Shown: piece after piece, positions 34,872 through 43,632 of the stretch
How the letters are laid out: every line of letters starts with the position of its first letter
Position numbering within the stretch: position 1 is the stretch's first letter
From: Myxococcales bacterium
GTDB lineage: Bacteria > Myxococcota > Myxococcia > Myxococcales > Myxococcaceae
Length of the DNA stretch: 49,937 nucleotides
Direction: 5' to 3'
Assembly (NCBI GenBank): GCA_030681895.1
Contig: JAUXRI010000121.1
Coordinates: forward strand, 1 to 49,937
The notes under the pieces: model-generated
Told to the model about the DNA's origin: nothing
Database searches by the model: none
Seen by the model: only the letters and a program-made list of their open reading frames with translations
Translations under genes and position numbers: made by a program

Positions 34872-34985
34872 TCAGCTGACGGCCCAGAGGTACGCCAGCA
34901 ACGGTGCGGTCAGCACACAGAGCGCGACGACGGCGCCGAGGGCAGCAGCGAGACGAGACGGCGGCGGAGCGATGAGCGTGTCCAT
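34872..34985 (-). CDS. Small single-span membrane protein (37 aa)
   Basis: MDTLIAPPPSRL then a membrane helix (AAALGAVVALCVLTAPLLAYLW) ending in AVS. GGAG lies 5 bases before the ATG (ending at 34985), a well-placed ribosome-binding site. There is no other gene on this strand in the 34831-35166 gap. The size and shape fit small regulatory or subunit-like membrane peptides. Confidence 0.5.
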   Translation of the reverse strand: MDTLIAPPPSRLAAALGAVVALCVLTAPLLAYLWAVS

Positions 34986-35166
34986 GAGAACTCCAGGCGC
35001 ACCCCGGGCGAGGCGATGGGGCGCGTGAACGGGTGAGCGTGAAGAACGACGAGGGTGAACGCGGCCGACCAACCCCACCGGCGCGTCGTCGGTTGAGTAC
35101 CCGCGCCCCGGTTTCCATTCATGGCCGTCCTTCCGGGCGCGGGCCCGCTCGGCTACGAGCGCTTTC

Positions 35167-36591
35167 ATGCGCGCGGCGTGGTGCCTGGTCGTCCTGATTC
35201 TCGGCTGTGCGCGAACGTTCCCGCTGTGTCGTGACGAGGCCTGCGTGTTGGCCGAGCTGGTCGACGCGGGGAGCGCTCCACCTGCACGTGACGGGGGCTT
35301 CGCGGCGCAGGTCGCCTACCTGAAGTCACAGAACACCGAAGCGGGTGACGCGTTCGGCGAGGCGCTCGCGTTGTCGGGCGACGGCAACACGCTGGCGGTG
35401 GGCGCTCCGGGTGAAGACAGCCGTTCGCAGGGCAACCCGTTCGACAATCGCGCGAGCGCGTCGGGCGCCGTCTCGGTCTTCGTTCGCCGCGAAGGGGTGT
35501 GGACGCCTCAGGCCTTCCTCAAGGCCGCCACGCCGAGACAGGGCGACCACTTCGGCCATCGCCTCGCGTTGTCGCGTGATGGCAACACCCTCGCCGTCGG
35601 CGCCGTCGACGAGTCGAGCGACTCGGTCGGCATCGACCTGCCACAGGTGAACGCACGCGCGCCGTCGAGCGGAGCGGTGTTCGTCTTCACGCGCACCGGC
35701 CGGACGTGGGAGCAGACGGCATACCTGAAGGCCTCGAACACCGGCGCCGCCGACGCGTTCGGAGCGGCGTTGAGTCTGTCAGCCGACGGGACGGTGCTGG
35801 TGGTGGGGGCTCCGGGAGAGGCGAGCGACGCCGTCGGGCCAGGCGGCAATCAGTTCAACGACCGCGCGCCGGCTCGTGGCGCGGTCTACGTGTTCCGACG
35901 TGAGCTGAAGTGGGCGCAGACGGGCTACCTGAAGTCACGCTCCGCCGACGTGACGGGCTTCGGGTTCTCGCTCGCGCTCTCGGCCAACGCGTCGACGCTC
36001 GTGGTGCAGAGCGCAGGCGACGCAGGCGTCATCGTCGCGGTGGGCATGGCGATGTTGGACGAACAGGGCTCGACGCAAACGCAGAAGGGCTTCGCGAGCG
36101 CGGCCATCGACGCTGATGGAGGGCTGGTCGCGAGCTCCGAGTTCGCCGACGTCTTCGGCCGCGTGACGCTGTATCAACGAGGCCCTCCGTGGCGGGTCGA
36201 CGAGTCGTTGCCGGTGCCGGCGGGTCCAGAGTTCGGCGCCGCGCTCGCGATGTCAGCTGACGGGCAGGTACTGGTCGTCGGACACCCGGGAGACGCCAGT
36301 CGCGCGACGGGCGTCGATGGTGATCAGTCCGACACGTCGAGGCCTCGGAGCGGCGCGGTGCGCGTCTTCGTTCGCCGTCGCGGGGTGATGGAACCCCACG
36401 CCTACGTCAAACCCGTCAACACCGGTGCAGGTGACGCGTTCGGCTCGAGCGTGGGCCTCTCGGACGACGGCACGGTGCTGGTGGTGGGCGCTCCGGGAGA
36501 AGCGAGCGCGGCGGTCGGCGTCGGCGGCACGCCCTTCAACGACTCGGCGCCAGGCGCGGGCGCGGTGTACTCGTTCTCGCTCGAGCGCTGA
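35167..36591 (+). CDS. FG-GAP repeat lipoprotein
   Basis: 474 residues. Signal with lipobox LVVLILGCAR, then a short linker with DAG. From about residue 45 it consists of repeats about 60-65 residues long with the pattern AYLKxxNTxxGDAFGxALxLSxDGxxLxVGAPGE followed by GAVxVFxR; four to seven copies can be counted depending on strictness. The FG-GAP motif forms a beta-propeller like that of integrin alpha chains and bacterial surface adhesins. It probably mediates binding at the outer surface. The second copy group is less conserved (GFGFSLALSANASTLVVQSAG). It ends 7 bp from the convergent secreted-protein gene. Confidence 0.88.
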   Translation: MRAAWCLVVLILGCARTFPLCRDEACVLAELVDAGSAPPARDGGFAAQVAYLKSQNTEAGDAFGEALALSGDGNTLAVGAPGEDSRSQGNPFDNRASASGAVSVFVRREGVWTPQAFLKAATPRQGDHFGHRLALSRDGNTLAVGAVDESSDSVGIDLPQVNARAPSSGAVFVFTRTGRTWEQTAYLKASNTGAADAFGAALSLSADGTVLVVGAPGEASDAVGPGGNQFNDRAPARGAVYVFRRELKWAQTGYLKSRSADVTGFGFSLALSANASTLVVQSAGDAGVIVAVGMAMLDEQGSTQTQKGFASAAIDADGGLVASSEFADVFGRVTLYQRGPPWRVDESLPVPAGPEFGAALAMSADGQVLVVGHPGDASRATGVDGDQSDTSRPRSGAVRVFVRRRGVMEPHAYVKPVNTGAGDAFGSSVGLSDDGTVLVVGAPGEASAAVGVGGTPFNDSAPGAGAVYSFSLER

Positions 36592-36598
36592 CCAGGCG

Positions 36599-37039
36599 TT
36601 AGCCGCACACGGGGGTGACGACCACGGCGCGGAAGCGGTGACGGGTCGCCGCGGCCTTGCCGAACGTGAGCGAGACCTCACCCGACCGAACCTCGCCGTT
36701 CTTCGGCCCCAGTCCGTCGGAGGGGGCTGACTCCGGCGCGGGGTCGAAGGTGACCGTTGCCGTGCCGGTGAGACACTTTCCCGGTGCCGTACATCTGGTC
36801 GCGACTCCCTTCTCGAGCTGAACGAAGACTGCCGGAGCACACGGCGCACGCGTGCATTTCGGCGCGGGCAACTCGAGGGTGCTGTCGTCGGTGATGATGC
36901 GATCGGTCGGCGCGCAGCCGCCCACCCGAAGGACCGCGTCGAGGACCGGCGAGGACTTCGCGGGAGGACCGGCCATCGCGATCGCCGCGACGAGGGACAC
37001 CGGCAGCATCGTCGCCCATCGGATTCGCAGCGTGGCCAT
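36599..37039 (-). CDS. Hypothetical secreted protein, Cys-containing
   Basis: 146 residues with a signal peptide (MLPVSLVAAIAMAGPPAKS). The mature part has six cysteines (GGCAPTD, KCTRAPCAP, RCTAPGKC, and PVCG at the terminus), giving likely disulfides, and is beta-rich. No family recognised. The second Met (residue 11) also begins a good signal, so either start is possible. Confidence 0.65.
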   Translation of the reverse strand: MATLRIRWATMLPVSLVAAIAMAGPPAKSSPVLDAVLRVGGCAPTDRIITDDSTLELPAPKCTRAPCAPAVFVQLEKGVATRCTAPGKCLTGTATVTFDPAPESAPSDGLGPKNGEVRSGEVSLTFGKAAATRHRFRAVVVTPVCG

Positions 37040-37149
37040 TGGATCAGTCTACTCCGCGCATCACTCGATTCCTCGCCGCCACGCGAAGGAGGGTGAAGCC
37101 GCGTCGAGCTTGAACTGACGCTGTGGGAGGGAACAGAGTTCGCGCTCCC

Positions 37150-38922
37150 ATGAAGACCATGCTCGTCGTCGCCACGTTGGGCTGTCTCGTCGCGTGTGGA
37201 GCTCCGGTGAGTGCACCGGACGCCGGAGCTGGCGGCTCGAGTGGCGGTGGCTCGACCACGACCGGAGGCGGCGTCTCTGGTGGCGGCGCAGCGGGTGGAC
37301 TCACGGCCGGCGGCTCCGGTGGGGGCGCAGCGGGTGGACTCACGGCGGGCGGCTCCGGCGGCGGCGCGTCGGGCGGAAGCGCAACGGGTGGCGGAGGCTC
37401 GGCTGGCGGATCATCGGGTGGAGGCTCCGGCGGCGGCGGAGCATCGGGCGGCAGTGCTGGTGGTGTGACCGGTGGCGGCGCGGCTGGCGGCAGCTCGGGA
37501 GGAACCACGGCAGGCGGTGGCGGCTCCGCAGGCGGCGGCGTGGCGACCAGCCGCGAGCTCTTCGTCGCGACGACGGGCGCCGACACCAACCCCGGCACGA
37601 TGGCGCAGCCGTTTCGCACCATCGGCAAAGCGGTGATGGTCGCCGGCGCGAGCGTCTCCACCACCATCTCGCTGCGCGCCGGCACGTACGGAGAGAAGGT
37701 GCACTTCACCGGCAACTCGTCGGCGACGGCGGCGCTGGTCGTGCTCCGCAGCTTCCCTGGCGAGCAGGCCATCATCGACGGCACCGGGCTCACCGCCTCG
37801 GGCCAGGAGGGCCTCGTCGACATCGCCAATCGCAGCAACGTGCGCATCGAAGGGCTCGAGGTTCGCAACTTCCGCACGTCGAACAGCAACGTGCCGGTTG
37901 GCATTCAACTGACGGGCGGCATGACGAACGTCACGCTCAGCGGCAACCACGTGCACGACATCGTCACCACCATCGAGACCTGCAGCGGCAACACCGGCAA
38001 CGCGCTGGGCATCGCGGTCTACGGCGACGACAACGCGACCAGCATCAGCAACCTGGTGCTCATGAACAACGAGGTCGACCACCTCAGGACGGGCTGCAGC
38101 GAGTCGGTGACGCTCAACGGCAACGTCGATGGGTTCCTCGTCGAGAACAACCGCGTTCACGACAACGACAACATCGGCATCGACCTCATCGGCTTCGAGG
38201 GCACGGCGTCCTCTCCAGCGGTCGACCAGGCCCGCAACGGCATCGTGCGCCTCAATCAGGTGTGGAACATCACCTCGCTGAACAACCCGGCGTACATGGG
38301 CGAGCAGGCCGCCGATGGCATCTACGTCGATGGTGGGAAGAACGTGCTCATCGAGCGCAACCTCGTGCACAACGCCGACCTCGGCATCGAGGTGGCCAGC
38401 GAGCACGCGGGCAGGTCGTCGTCGTACGTGCTCGTGCGCGACAACCTCGTCTACTACTCGCCGCAGGCCGGCGTGTCGGTCGGTGGCTACTCGAACGCGG
38501 TCGGCAACACCGACCACACCATCGTCATCAACAACACGCTGTACGAGAACGAGGTGGAGCTTCAGCTGCAGTTCCACATCACCACGACCGTCTTTCAGAA
38601 CAACGTCGCGCACAACATCGCGGGCAACTTCCGCGGCGGCTCGTCGAGCGGCGTGACGTTCACGACCAACCTCGAACGAATGGGCGCGGCGTCGTCGACC
38701 TTCGTGACTCCGGGGACTCCGCGAAACGGCGCCATCGCCGTCGACCTGCACACCGTCGGCGCGCTCGCGTCGAGCGTCGTGAACCGGGGCACGGCGTTGC
38801 TCACCTGCCCGGCGGGATGGACGTGCCCAGCGGTGTGGGGCGCGGACCTGCAGGGAACGGCCGACTACGCGGGCAACCCACGCGCGAACGGCATCATCGA
38901 CCTCGGCGCGTACGAGAACTGA
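37150..38922 (+). CDS. Gly-rich lipoprotein with right-handed parallel beta-helix domain
   Basis: 590 residues from ATG 37150. Signal and lipobox LGCLVACGAP are followed by DAGAGG and a long Gly/Ser/Ala/Thr-rich region (about 20-132). From about 135 the sequence is a parallel beta-helix (PbH1-like, as in NosD and pectate-lyase-like proteins): FVATTGADTNPGTMAQPFRTI opens it, then repeated coils with Asn ladders, such as NRSNVRIEGLEVRNF, NVTLSGNHVHDIV and NVLIERNLVHNADLGIEVA. Such folds bind or cleave polysaccharides; catalytic residues cannot be assigned. It ends 3 bp from the convergent CorA-like gene. Confidence 0.85.
   Translation: MKTMLVVATLGCLVACGAPVSAPDAGAGGSSGGGSTTTGGGVSGGGAAGGLTAGGSGGGAAGGLTAGGSGGGASGGSATGGGGSAGGSSGGGSGGGGASGGSAGGVTGGGAAGGSSGGTTAGGGGSAGGGVATSRELFVATTGADTNPGTMAQPFRTIGKAVMVAGASVSTTISLRAGTYGEKVHFTGNSSATAALVVLRSFPGEQAIIDGTGLTASGQEGLVDIANRSNVRIEGLEVRNFRTSNSNVPVGIQLTGGMTNVTLSGNHVHDIVTTIETCSGNTGNALGIAVYGDDNATSISNLVLMNNEVDHLRTGCSESVTLNGNVDGFLVENNRVHDNDNIGIDLIGFEGTASSPAVDQARNGIVRLNQVWNITSLNNPAYMGEQAADGIYVDGGKNVLIERNLVHNADLGIEVASEHAGRSSSYVLVRDNLVYYSPQAGVSVGGYSNAVGNTDHTIVINNTLYENEVELQLQFHITTTVFQNNVAHNIAGNFRGGSSSGVTFTTNLERMGAASSTFVTPGTPRNGAIAVDLHTVGALASSVVNRGTALLTCPAGWTCPAVWGADLQGTADYAGNPRANGIIDLGAYEN
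37210..37545 (+). repeat. Gly-rich coding repeat region
   Basis: Low-complexity GGC/GGT-rich sequence encoding the Gly/Ser linker of the beta-helix lipoprotein. It contains an exact 39-bp duplication with few mismatches (37288-37326 and 37327-37365, encoding AAGGLTAGGSGGG twice). Similar in character to the 45-bp array at the left edge. Confidence 0.8.
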
Positions 38923-38925
38923 CAG

Positions 38926-39714
38926 TCACTCGGCGACAGGAATCGTGCTCCAGGCGGCGGGCTCGACCTGCTGCTTCACCGGCGCTGACGGCGCGGGCGT
39001 CGACAGCCTGCTGCGCATGAAGAGCGCCAGCGCGACGCCACCAGCGACGATGCCCCAGAAGACCCACGGCGCGCCCCACGTCTCGAGGCCGCTGCGCAGC
39101 GTCATGCTGAAGACCGACGCGAGCGCGGTGATGGGGAGGAACACGGCGGCGATGACGTTCAACTTGTGACCCTCACGCGCGAGCTCGAGGCTGACGGAGG
39201 CCTGCGCTTCGGCCTTCTGCGCGGTGATGAAGTCGATGGCGTCGCGGGCCTCGAGGGTGACGAGGTCGATGGCGCGCTCGAGCTCGACGGCGCGGTCGCG
39301 CAGGTTGAGCACCTCGCGGTCGTCGATGCCCTCACGCGCGGTCTGCAGCGCATGCGCGAGGTGATGCGCGGTGCGCTGGAGCGGCGTGGCCTCCCGCAAG
39401 ACGTCGAACCAGTCTCGCGCGCGCTCGGCGGTGCGAAGCCGTTCCTCCAGCCCGTCGACGGCCAGCTCGAACGACGTGACGTGCTCTCGCAGCGCGCCGA
39501 CGCCTGCGCCCTGGCCCTGCGTCTTCCAGGTGCCGCTGGGGTCTCGCCAGAACAGCCGCGCGACGCGCTCGGCGACGCCCGCCTTCGGCACCTCGTGGAG
39601 CACCAGCAACAGGTGCCCCTCTTCGATCATCGCGCGCTGCTTGCCGGCGCCTTCACCCATGCGAGCGCGGATTCGCTGCGGCACGTTCCACTGCATCGGA
39701 ATTGGATTTCGCAT
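38926..39714 (-). CDS. CorA-like membrane protein without the GMN motif
   Basis: 262 residues. The long cytoplasmic helices typical of CorA/ZntB are present (LVLHEVPKAGVAERVARLF, LEERLRTAERARDWFDVL, then LARDREVL-like helices), followed by two membrane segments (KLNVIAAVFLPITALASVFSM and WGAPWVFWGIVAGGVALALFM). CorA transporters have Y/F-GMN at the end of the first membrane segment; here the site reads FSMTLRSGL. The protein is shorter than full CorA (about 315). It could transport another ion or be a non-transporting relative. Start at 39714, with ATG 39696 an alternative. Confidence 0.75.
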   Translation of the reverse strand: MRNPIPMQWNVPQRIRARMGEGAGKQRAMIEEGHLLLVLHEVPKAGVAERVARLFWRDPSGTWKTQGQGAGVGALREHVTSFELAVDGLEERLRTAERARDWFDVLREATPLQRTAHHLAHALQTAREGIDDREVLNLRDRAVELERAIDLVTLEARDAIDFITAQKAEAQASVSLELAREGHKLNVIAAVFLPITALASVFSMTLRSGLETWGAPWVFWGIVAGGVALALFMRSRLSTPAPSAPVKQQVEPAAWSTIPVAE

Positions 39715-39801
39715 GCCGCCAGACTCGACACCCGATGTGACAAGGGCGTGGCGCCGGGCTGACGACTCATGGGCGAGTCGGAAACATCAAGAAGTGGGCC
39801 G

Positions 39802-41235
39802 TCACGGGCGGCGCACGGCAATGGCTCGCGCGCTCCGGCGTCGCACCAGCACGGACAGCACGATGACGCTGAAGCCACCCGGCGCCGACGAGCAGCCGGC
39901 GGGGCCTGGCGTCGTCGGGTCGTCGAGCGTCACCTCGATGGCGGCGCTCTCGGCGCGATTTCCTGCGGCGTCGAAGGCGAGCACCTTCACCAGGGCGGTC
40001 CCCTTCTGGAGTGTGGCGACATCGACCTCGAGCCTCCACGGCGCGGCAGTGGCGACCGCGGCGGAGACATCGTTGATCATCACCTCAGCGCGCGCGACGC
40101 CGACGTCGTCATCGACCTTCACCTCGACGAGAAACCGGCCAGCCTTCTTCTCTCCCGCGCGTGGCGAGATCAGCGTGACCGACGGCGGTGTCAGGTCGGC
40201 GACGGTCACCTGCTGCACGACGCGCACCTGACCTGCGCCCGAGCGCCCCGCCGCGACCGCCTGCACGACGTGAGGGCCGCCGAGTCTCATGCCCGCGACA
40301 AAGCGGCCGGTGGAGGCGATGGCGCCACCGCCCGTGACGCTCCACGTGAAGGTGGACGGCGTCATCAGCGTGCTGCCGAATTGATCTTGCGCGCGCGCCG
40401 AGAACTGGAGCACGTCTCCTGGTTTCACCTCGCCAATCTGCGGCGTGACAGCGATGCCCGTGAGCGTGGACTGCACGACGATCCGCACTGTCGACGCGGC
40501 ACTCTGTCCCTGTGCATCGGTGGCCAGCACCCGCACGACGTGTTCGCCGGCGCGGGCGAACGTCGCGGTCGTCTGCTTCGCGGTGTTGGTGCCGTTGGGA
40601 GCGAAGGTGACGGCGCCGGGGCCTGAGGCGAGGCTCCACGTGTAGGTGAGCGCGGCTTCGGGTTGATCATCTGCACCGACGACGGAGATGCGAGTCGTGG
40701 CCGTGGTGACGGTCTCGGGCGTTGCGGTCGGCGCCGTGACGATGCGTGGCGCGGTGGTGCCTCCGGTGATGCTGATGGTCAGCGTGGTGAAGCCCGCGCG
40801 ATCGCCCGAGGTGCTGCCATTTCCGTTGCATGAGTTGCCAGCACCGAAGAGCCGCACGGGTCCCGCGAACGGCGGCGCGAGGAGCTTGAAGGCGAACGTC
40901 GCTCGGCCCGAGGTGAACGCGCGTGAAGCGGCGTGGTGCACTTCGTTCCCGAAGCTGACCGAGTCTCCCGCGACGCCGAGCAGCTGGGCTGCGGGAGAGT
41001 CGACCGCCACGTTCATGCCCGCGCGCGAGCCAGCGCCACCAGTCACCGTCAGCCGATAGTCGCCTGTCTGTCCTGCTTGCAGCGTCGTGGGGCCGGTGAG
41101 CGAGACCGTCGGCATGGCGCCGCCGGAGTGGCAGGTGTTGCACGTCTCGGCGGAATTGCCGGCGTAGCCAACGACGCCGAGCTGGTTGGCGAAGGCAGCG
41201 GTCGAGAGCAGCGAGAGAACAGCGAAGAAGCGCAC
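39802..41235 (-). CDS. Secreted heme c protein with Ig-like domains and MYXO-CTERM-like anchor
   Basis: 477 residues. A signal peptide (FFAVLSLLSTAAFANQ) is followed by a heme c motif C32-N-T-C35-H36. The region 40-150 resembles the 'choice-of-anchor V' type beta domain (TVSLTGPTTLQAGQTGDYRLTV). PKD/Ig-like domains follow (YTWSLASGPGAVTF, then STLTGIAVTPQIGEVKPGDVLQFSA and PPSVTLISPRAGEKK). The C-terminus GCSSAPGGFSVIVLSVLVRRR matches in shape the MYXO-CTERM signal: Gly-Cys, a hydrophobic helix, and Arg cluster. It is thus likely processed at the Cys and retained at the outer surface. It could be an electron carrier or a surface assembly protein. Confidence 0.82.
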   Translation of the reverse strand: MRFFAVLSLLSTAAFANQLGVVGYAGNSAETCNTCHSGGAMPTVSLTGPTTLQAGQTGDYRLTVTGGAGSRAGMNVAVDSPAAQLLGVAGDSVSFGNEVHHAASRAFTSGRATFAFKLLAPPFAGPVRLFGAGNSCNGNGSTSGDRAGFTTLTISITGGTTAPRIVTAPTATPETVTTATTRISVVGADDQPEAALTYTWSLASGPGAVTFAPNGTNTAKQTTATFARAGEHVVRVLATDAQGQSAASTVRIVVQSTLTGIAVTPQIGEVKPGDVLQFSARAQDQFGSTLMTPSTFTWSVTGGGAIASTGRFVAGMRLGGPHVVQAVAAGRSGAGQVRVVQQVTVADLTPPSVTLISPRAGEKKAGRFLVEVKVDDDVGVARAEVMINDVSAAVATAAPWRLEVDVATLQKGTALVKVLAFDAAGNRAESAAIEVTLDDPTTPGPAGCSSAPGGFSVIVLSVLVRRRSARAIAVRRP

Positions 41236-41673
41236 ACCACGGGTTCAGCACTCAGCGTGCCAGCGAGTCTGCTCGTCGGCGTCCGCGGAAAGACTGGGTG
41301 CGGGCCTGAGGTGATCACTGCCGTGCTCACGCGACGACGTCGCAGGGGGCTGTAAGGCGGCTGAGCGTGCGGGCGGCTCCTTGAGGGAGGCGGGTCTTGA
41401 TGGAGCCTCCAAAGCCCGAGGCACAAGGGCCAGCAGGAATTGGCGTAGTCCGTGGCCGACGCAGGCGAGGGCCGAGGCCGTTTTCCAGGGGCTGTAAACG
41501 ACCGGCTCCCTCGACCTGAGCGTTGGAACGATCACGGACCGCACGCCAATTCGTTCGCCACCACCGACACTCGAGGCTTCGGAGCGCCCACCACCAGTCC
41601 GCACGCTCAAGGGCCGTGCTTCTCCATCGAGAGCCTCGCGAAAGGCGCAATGGACCGCGCTAGAGAGCGGCCC
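41236..41673. other. Intergenic stretch without a supported gene
   Basis: About 440 bp between divergent genes. Frames are open on both strands, but none shows a known domain. GGGGCTGTAA occurs near 41343 and 41492 in inexact surroundings, which might be chance or the remnant of a decayed element. The promoters for the two flanking genes should lie here; I cannot place them. Confidence 0.4.
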
Positions 41674-42441
41674 ATGAAACCGTCCCCTCTCGTCGTGACC
41701 GGGCAGACCGTGCGAGCGCTCGCCGCGACGGCCACCGACCCGTCGACCAGCCTCTCGCGAAAGCTCGCGCTCATCGGCGGCTTCACCGGCTCGGGTTTCC
41801 GTTTCGCGCACGCCACCGTCATCGGAAAGCTGGGCGCGAGGCCCGAGAAGACGCTCCGGCTCTGGGACTTCGAGCGCTGCCCACACTGCCGCATCGTCCG
41901 CGAAGCCTTGAGCACCCTCGACCTCGACGCCGACATTCTGCCCTGCCCTCGCGGAGGAACCCGCTTTCGCCCCGCGCTCGAAGGCGCCACCGCGCCGAGG
42001 CTCGAAGATCCGAACACGGGAGACGTGCTCACCGGATCCACCACCATCGTCGCGCACCTCTACGCGAAGTACGGCGCAGGCCGGCCACCGCTGCTGATCA
42101 ACTGGACTCCGGTGCGCGTCGTCACGGGCTTCGGCGTGCGGCTGGTGACGGGCGGCCGCGGCGCACGCGCGAGACCCTCTCGAGCCCCCGAGAAGCCGCT
42201 CGAGCTGTACTCCTTCGAGTCGTCACCACCGTGTCGCATGGTGCGCTTCACGCTGTGCGAGCTCGAGCTCCCCTACACGCTTCACAACGTCGCCAAGGGC
42301 AGTCCTCGTCGAGAGGCCTTCATCGCGCGCAGCGGGAAGATGCAGGTGCCGTGGCTGCACGACCCGAACACCGGCTGGCAGGGCTTCGAGAGCCAGGACA
42401 TCGAGCGCTACCTCGAGCACACCTACGGCGTGCCTCGCTGA
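41674..42441 (+). CDS. Tandem glutaredoxin/GST N-terminal domain protein
   Basis: 255 residues from ATG 41674. The first thioredoxin-fold domain (about 60-135) has C69-P-H-C72 (WDFERCPHCRIV), followed by cis-Pro-like RLEDPNTGD and the STTIVAHL helix. The second (about 174-252) repeats the plan: LYSFESSPPCRMVRFTL, KMQVPWLHDPNTG, SQDIERYLEHTYG. In the second domain the first Cys is Ser184 (S-P-P-C187). These match GST_N_3/glutaredoxin-like domains that bind glutathione or reduce disulfides. Probably cytoplasmic, though a hydrophobic stretch (LALIGGFTGSGFRF) is near the start. ATG 41650 is an alternative start. Confidence 0.85.
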   Translation: MKPSPLVVTGQTVRALAATATDPSTSLSRKLALIGGFTGSGFRFAHATVIGKLGARPEKTLRLWDFERCPHCRIVREALSTLDLDADILPCPRGGTRFRPALEGATAPRLEDPNTGDVLTGSTTIVAHLYAKYGAGRPPLLINWTPVRVVTGFGVRLVTGGRGARARPSRAPEKPLELYSFESSPPCRMVRFTLCELELPYTLHNVAKGSPRREAFIARSGKMQVPWLHDPNTGWQGFESQDIERYLEHTYGVPR

Positions 42442-42503
42442 GGTGATCGCTTTTGCGAGCGGCGTGACACCACCGGGAAGCGCCTCACCACCCCGGAGTG
42501 TTC

Positions 42504-43592
42504 ATGACTGCGAAGCGGACGATTTTCCTCTGCGGCTTGCTGTGGCTGGGCTGCGGGCAGGACCTGCAGGACCGCGACACCGAACCCACGGACGTCGCAA
42601 CACCGGCCGCTCCGCCCGAAGGTCCTGCACCCATCGTCCAGCAACCCGCGACTGGCGCTGCCAACGCCGCCGCCATCGAGCTGGGCCGACTCCTCTTCTT
42701 CGACCCCGTGCTCTCGGGCGACCGCGACATCTCGTGCAGCACCTGCCACCACCCGGCTTTCGCGTGGGGTGACGGTCGCAGGCTCTCGGTCGGCACGGGA
42801 GGCACGGGGCTCGGTCCCGCGCGCGTGGCATCGAGCACGTCACCGCACGTCACGACGCGCAACTCGATGACGGTGCTGAACGTCGGGCTCAACGGCGTCA
42901 CCGCTCGAGACCGCGGACCCGACCCCGCGACGGCGCCCATGTTCTGGGACCACCGCGTGCGCTCCCTCGAGACCCAGGCGGCCCAGCCCATCCTCGCGCT
43001 CGACGAGATGCGCGGCTCGCGGTTCACCGAAGACACCATCTTCCCCGAGGTCGAAGGCCGGCTGCGCGCAGTCCCCGACTACGTGACGCGCTTCTCGGCA
43101 GCCTTCGGCGCGCAGCCGATTTCGCGAGACACCATCACCCGGGCCATCGCGTCGTTCGAGCGCACCCTCGTCGAGCGCGACTCGTCGTTCGACCGCAACG
43201 CGCTCACCGCGCAGCAGCAGCGTGGGCGAGACGAGTTCGCGCGCCACGGCTGCCCTGGCTGCCACAACGGTCCGATGTTCTCGGACTACCGGCTGCACCG
43301 GCTGGGCGTGTCGGGGCTCACCACCGGCGTGCGCGCACCGTCGCTGCGAGGCGTGACGAAGACCGGGCCGTACATGCATGACGGCTCGCTCCCCAACCTC
43401 GACGCCGTGCTCCAGTTCTACGGGCGCGTGGACCGGCGGCTCGACCCGGCGCTCGGCGGAGTGCGCGGCTTCAGCCCGACCGAAGCGGCCGACCTCAAGG
43501 CCTTCCTCGAGGCGCTGAGCGACGGAGCGTTCGAGACGACGGTGCCCTCGAGCCTCCCGAGCGGTCTGCCAGTGGGCGGCGTCACGCGCTGA
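42504..43592 (+). CDS. Di-heme cytochrome c peroxidase (MauG/CCP-type) lipoprotein
   Basis: 362 residues from ATG 42504, with GGAG 5 bases upstream. Signal and lipobox CGLLWLGCGQ. Two heme c sites: C78-S-T-C81-H82 (peroxidatic) and C250-P-G-C253-H254 (electron-transfer). Conserved motifs of the family are present: ELGRLLFFDPVLSGDRDISC in part, TTRNSMTVLNVG, FWDHRVRSLETQAAQPI and APSLRGVTKTGPYMHDGSL. It should reduce hydrogen peroxide in the periplasm, or oxidise a partner protein as MauG does. It is the third heme c protein of the window (with those at 20214 and 39802), but not clustered with them. Confidence 0.92.
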   Translation: MTAKRTIFLCGLLWLGCGQDLQDRDTEPTDVATPAAPPEGPAPIVQQPATGAANAAAIELGRLLFFDPVLSGDRDISCSTCHHPAFAWGDGRRLSVGTGGTGLGPARVASSTSPHVTTRNSMTVLNVGLNGVTARDRGPDPATAPMFWDHRVRSLETQAAQPILALDEMRGSRFTEDTIFPEVEGRLRAVPDYVTRFSAAFGAQPISRDTITRAIASFERTLVERDSSFDRNALTAQQQRGRDEFARHGCPGCHNGPMFSDYRLHRLGVSGLTTGVRAPSLRGVTKTGPYMHDGSLPNLDAVLQFYGRVDRRLDPALGGVRGFSPTEAADLKAFLEALSDGAFETTVPSSLPSGLPVGGVTR

Positions 43593-43632
43593 GCCAGTCG
43601 CTGCGGGCGCTCCGATCGAGTAGGAGTGCGAG

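Noticed and set aside
41236..41673. Possible decayed transposase in the gap between the heme c and tandem thioredoxin-fold genes
   Set aside because: No DDE or other transposase motif and no terminal inverted repeats could be seen; the resemblance was only a vague impression.
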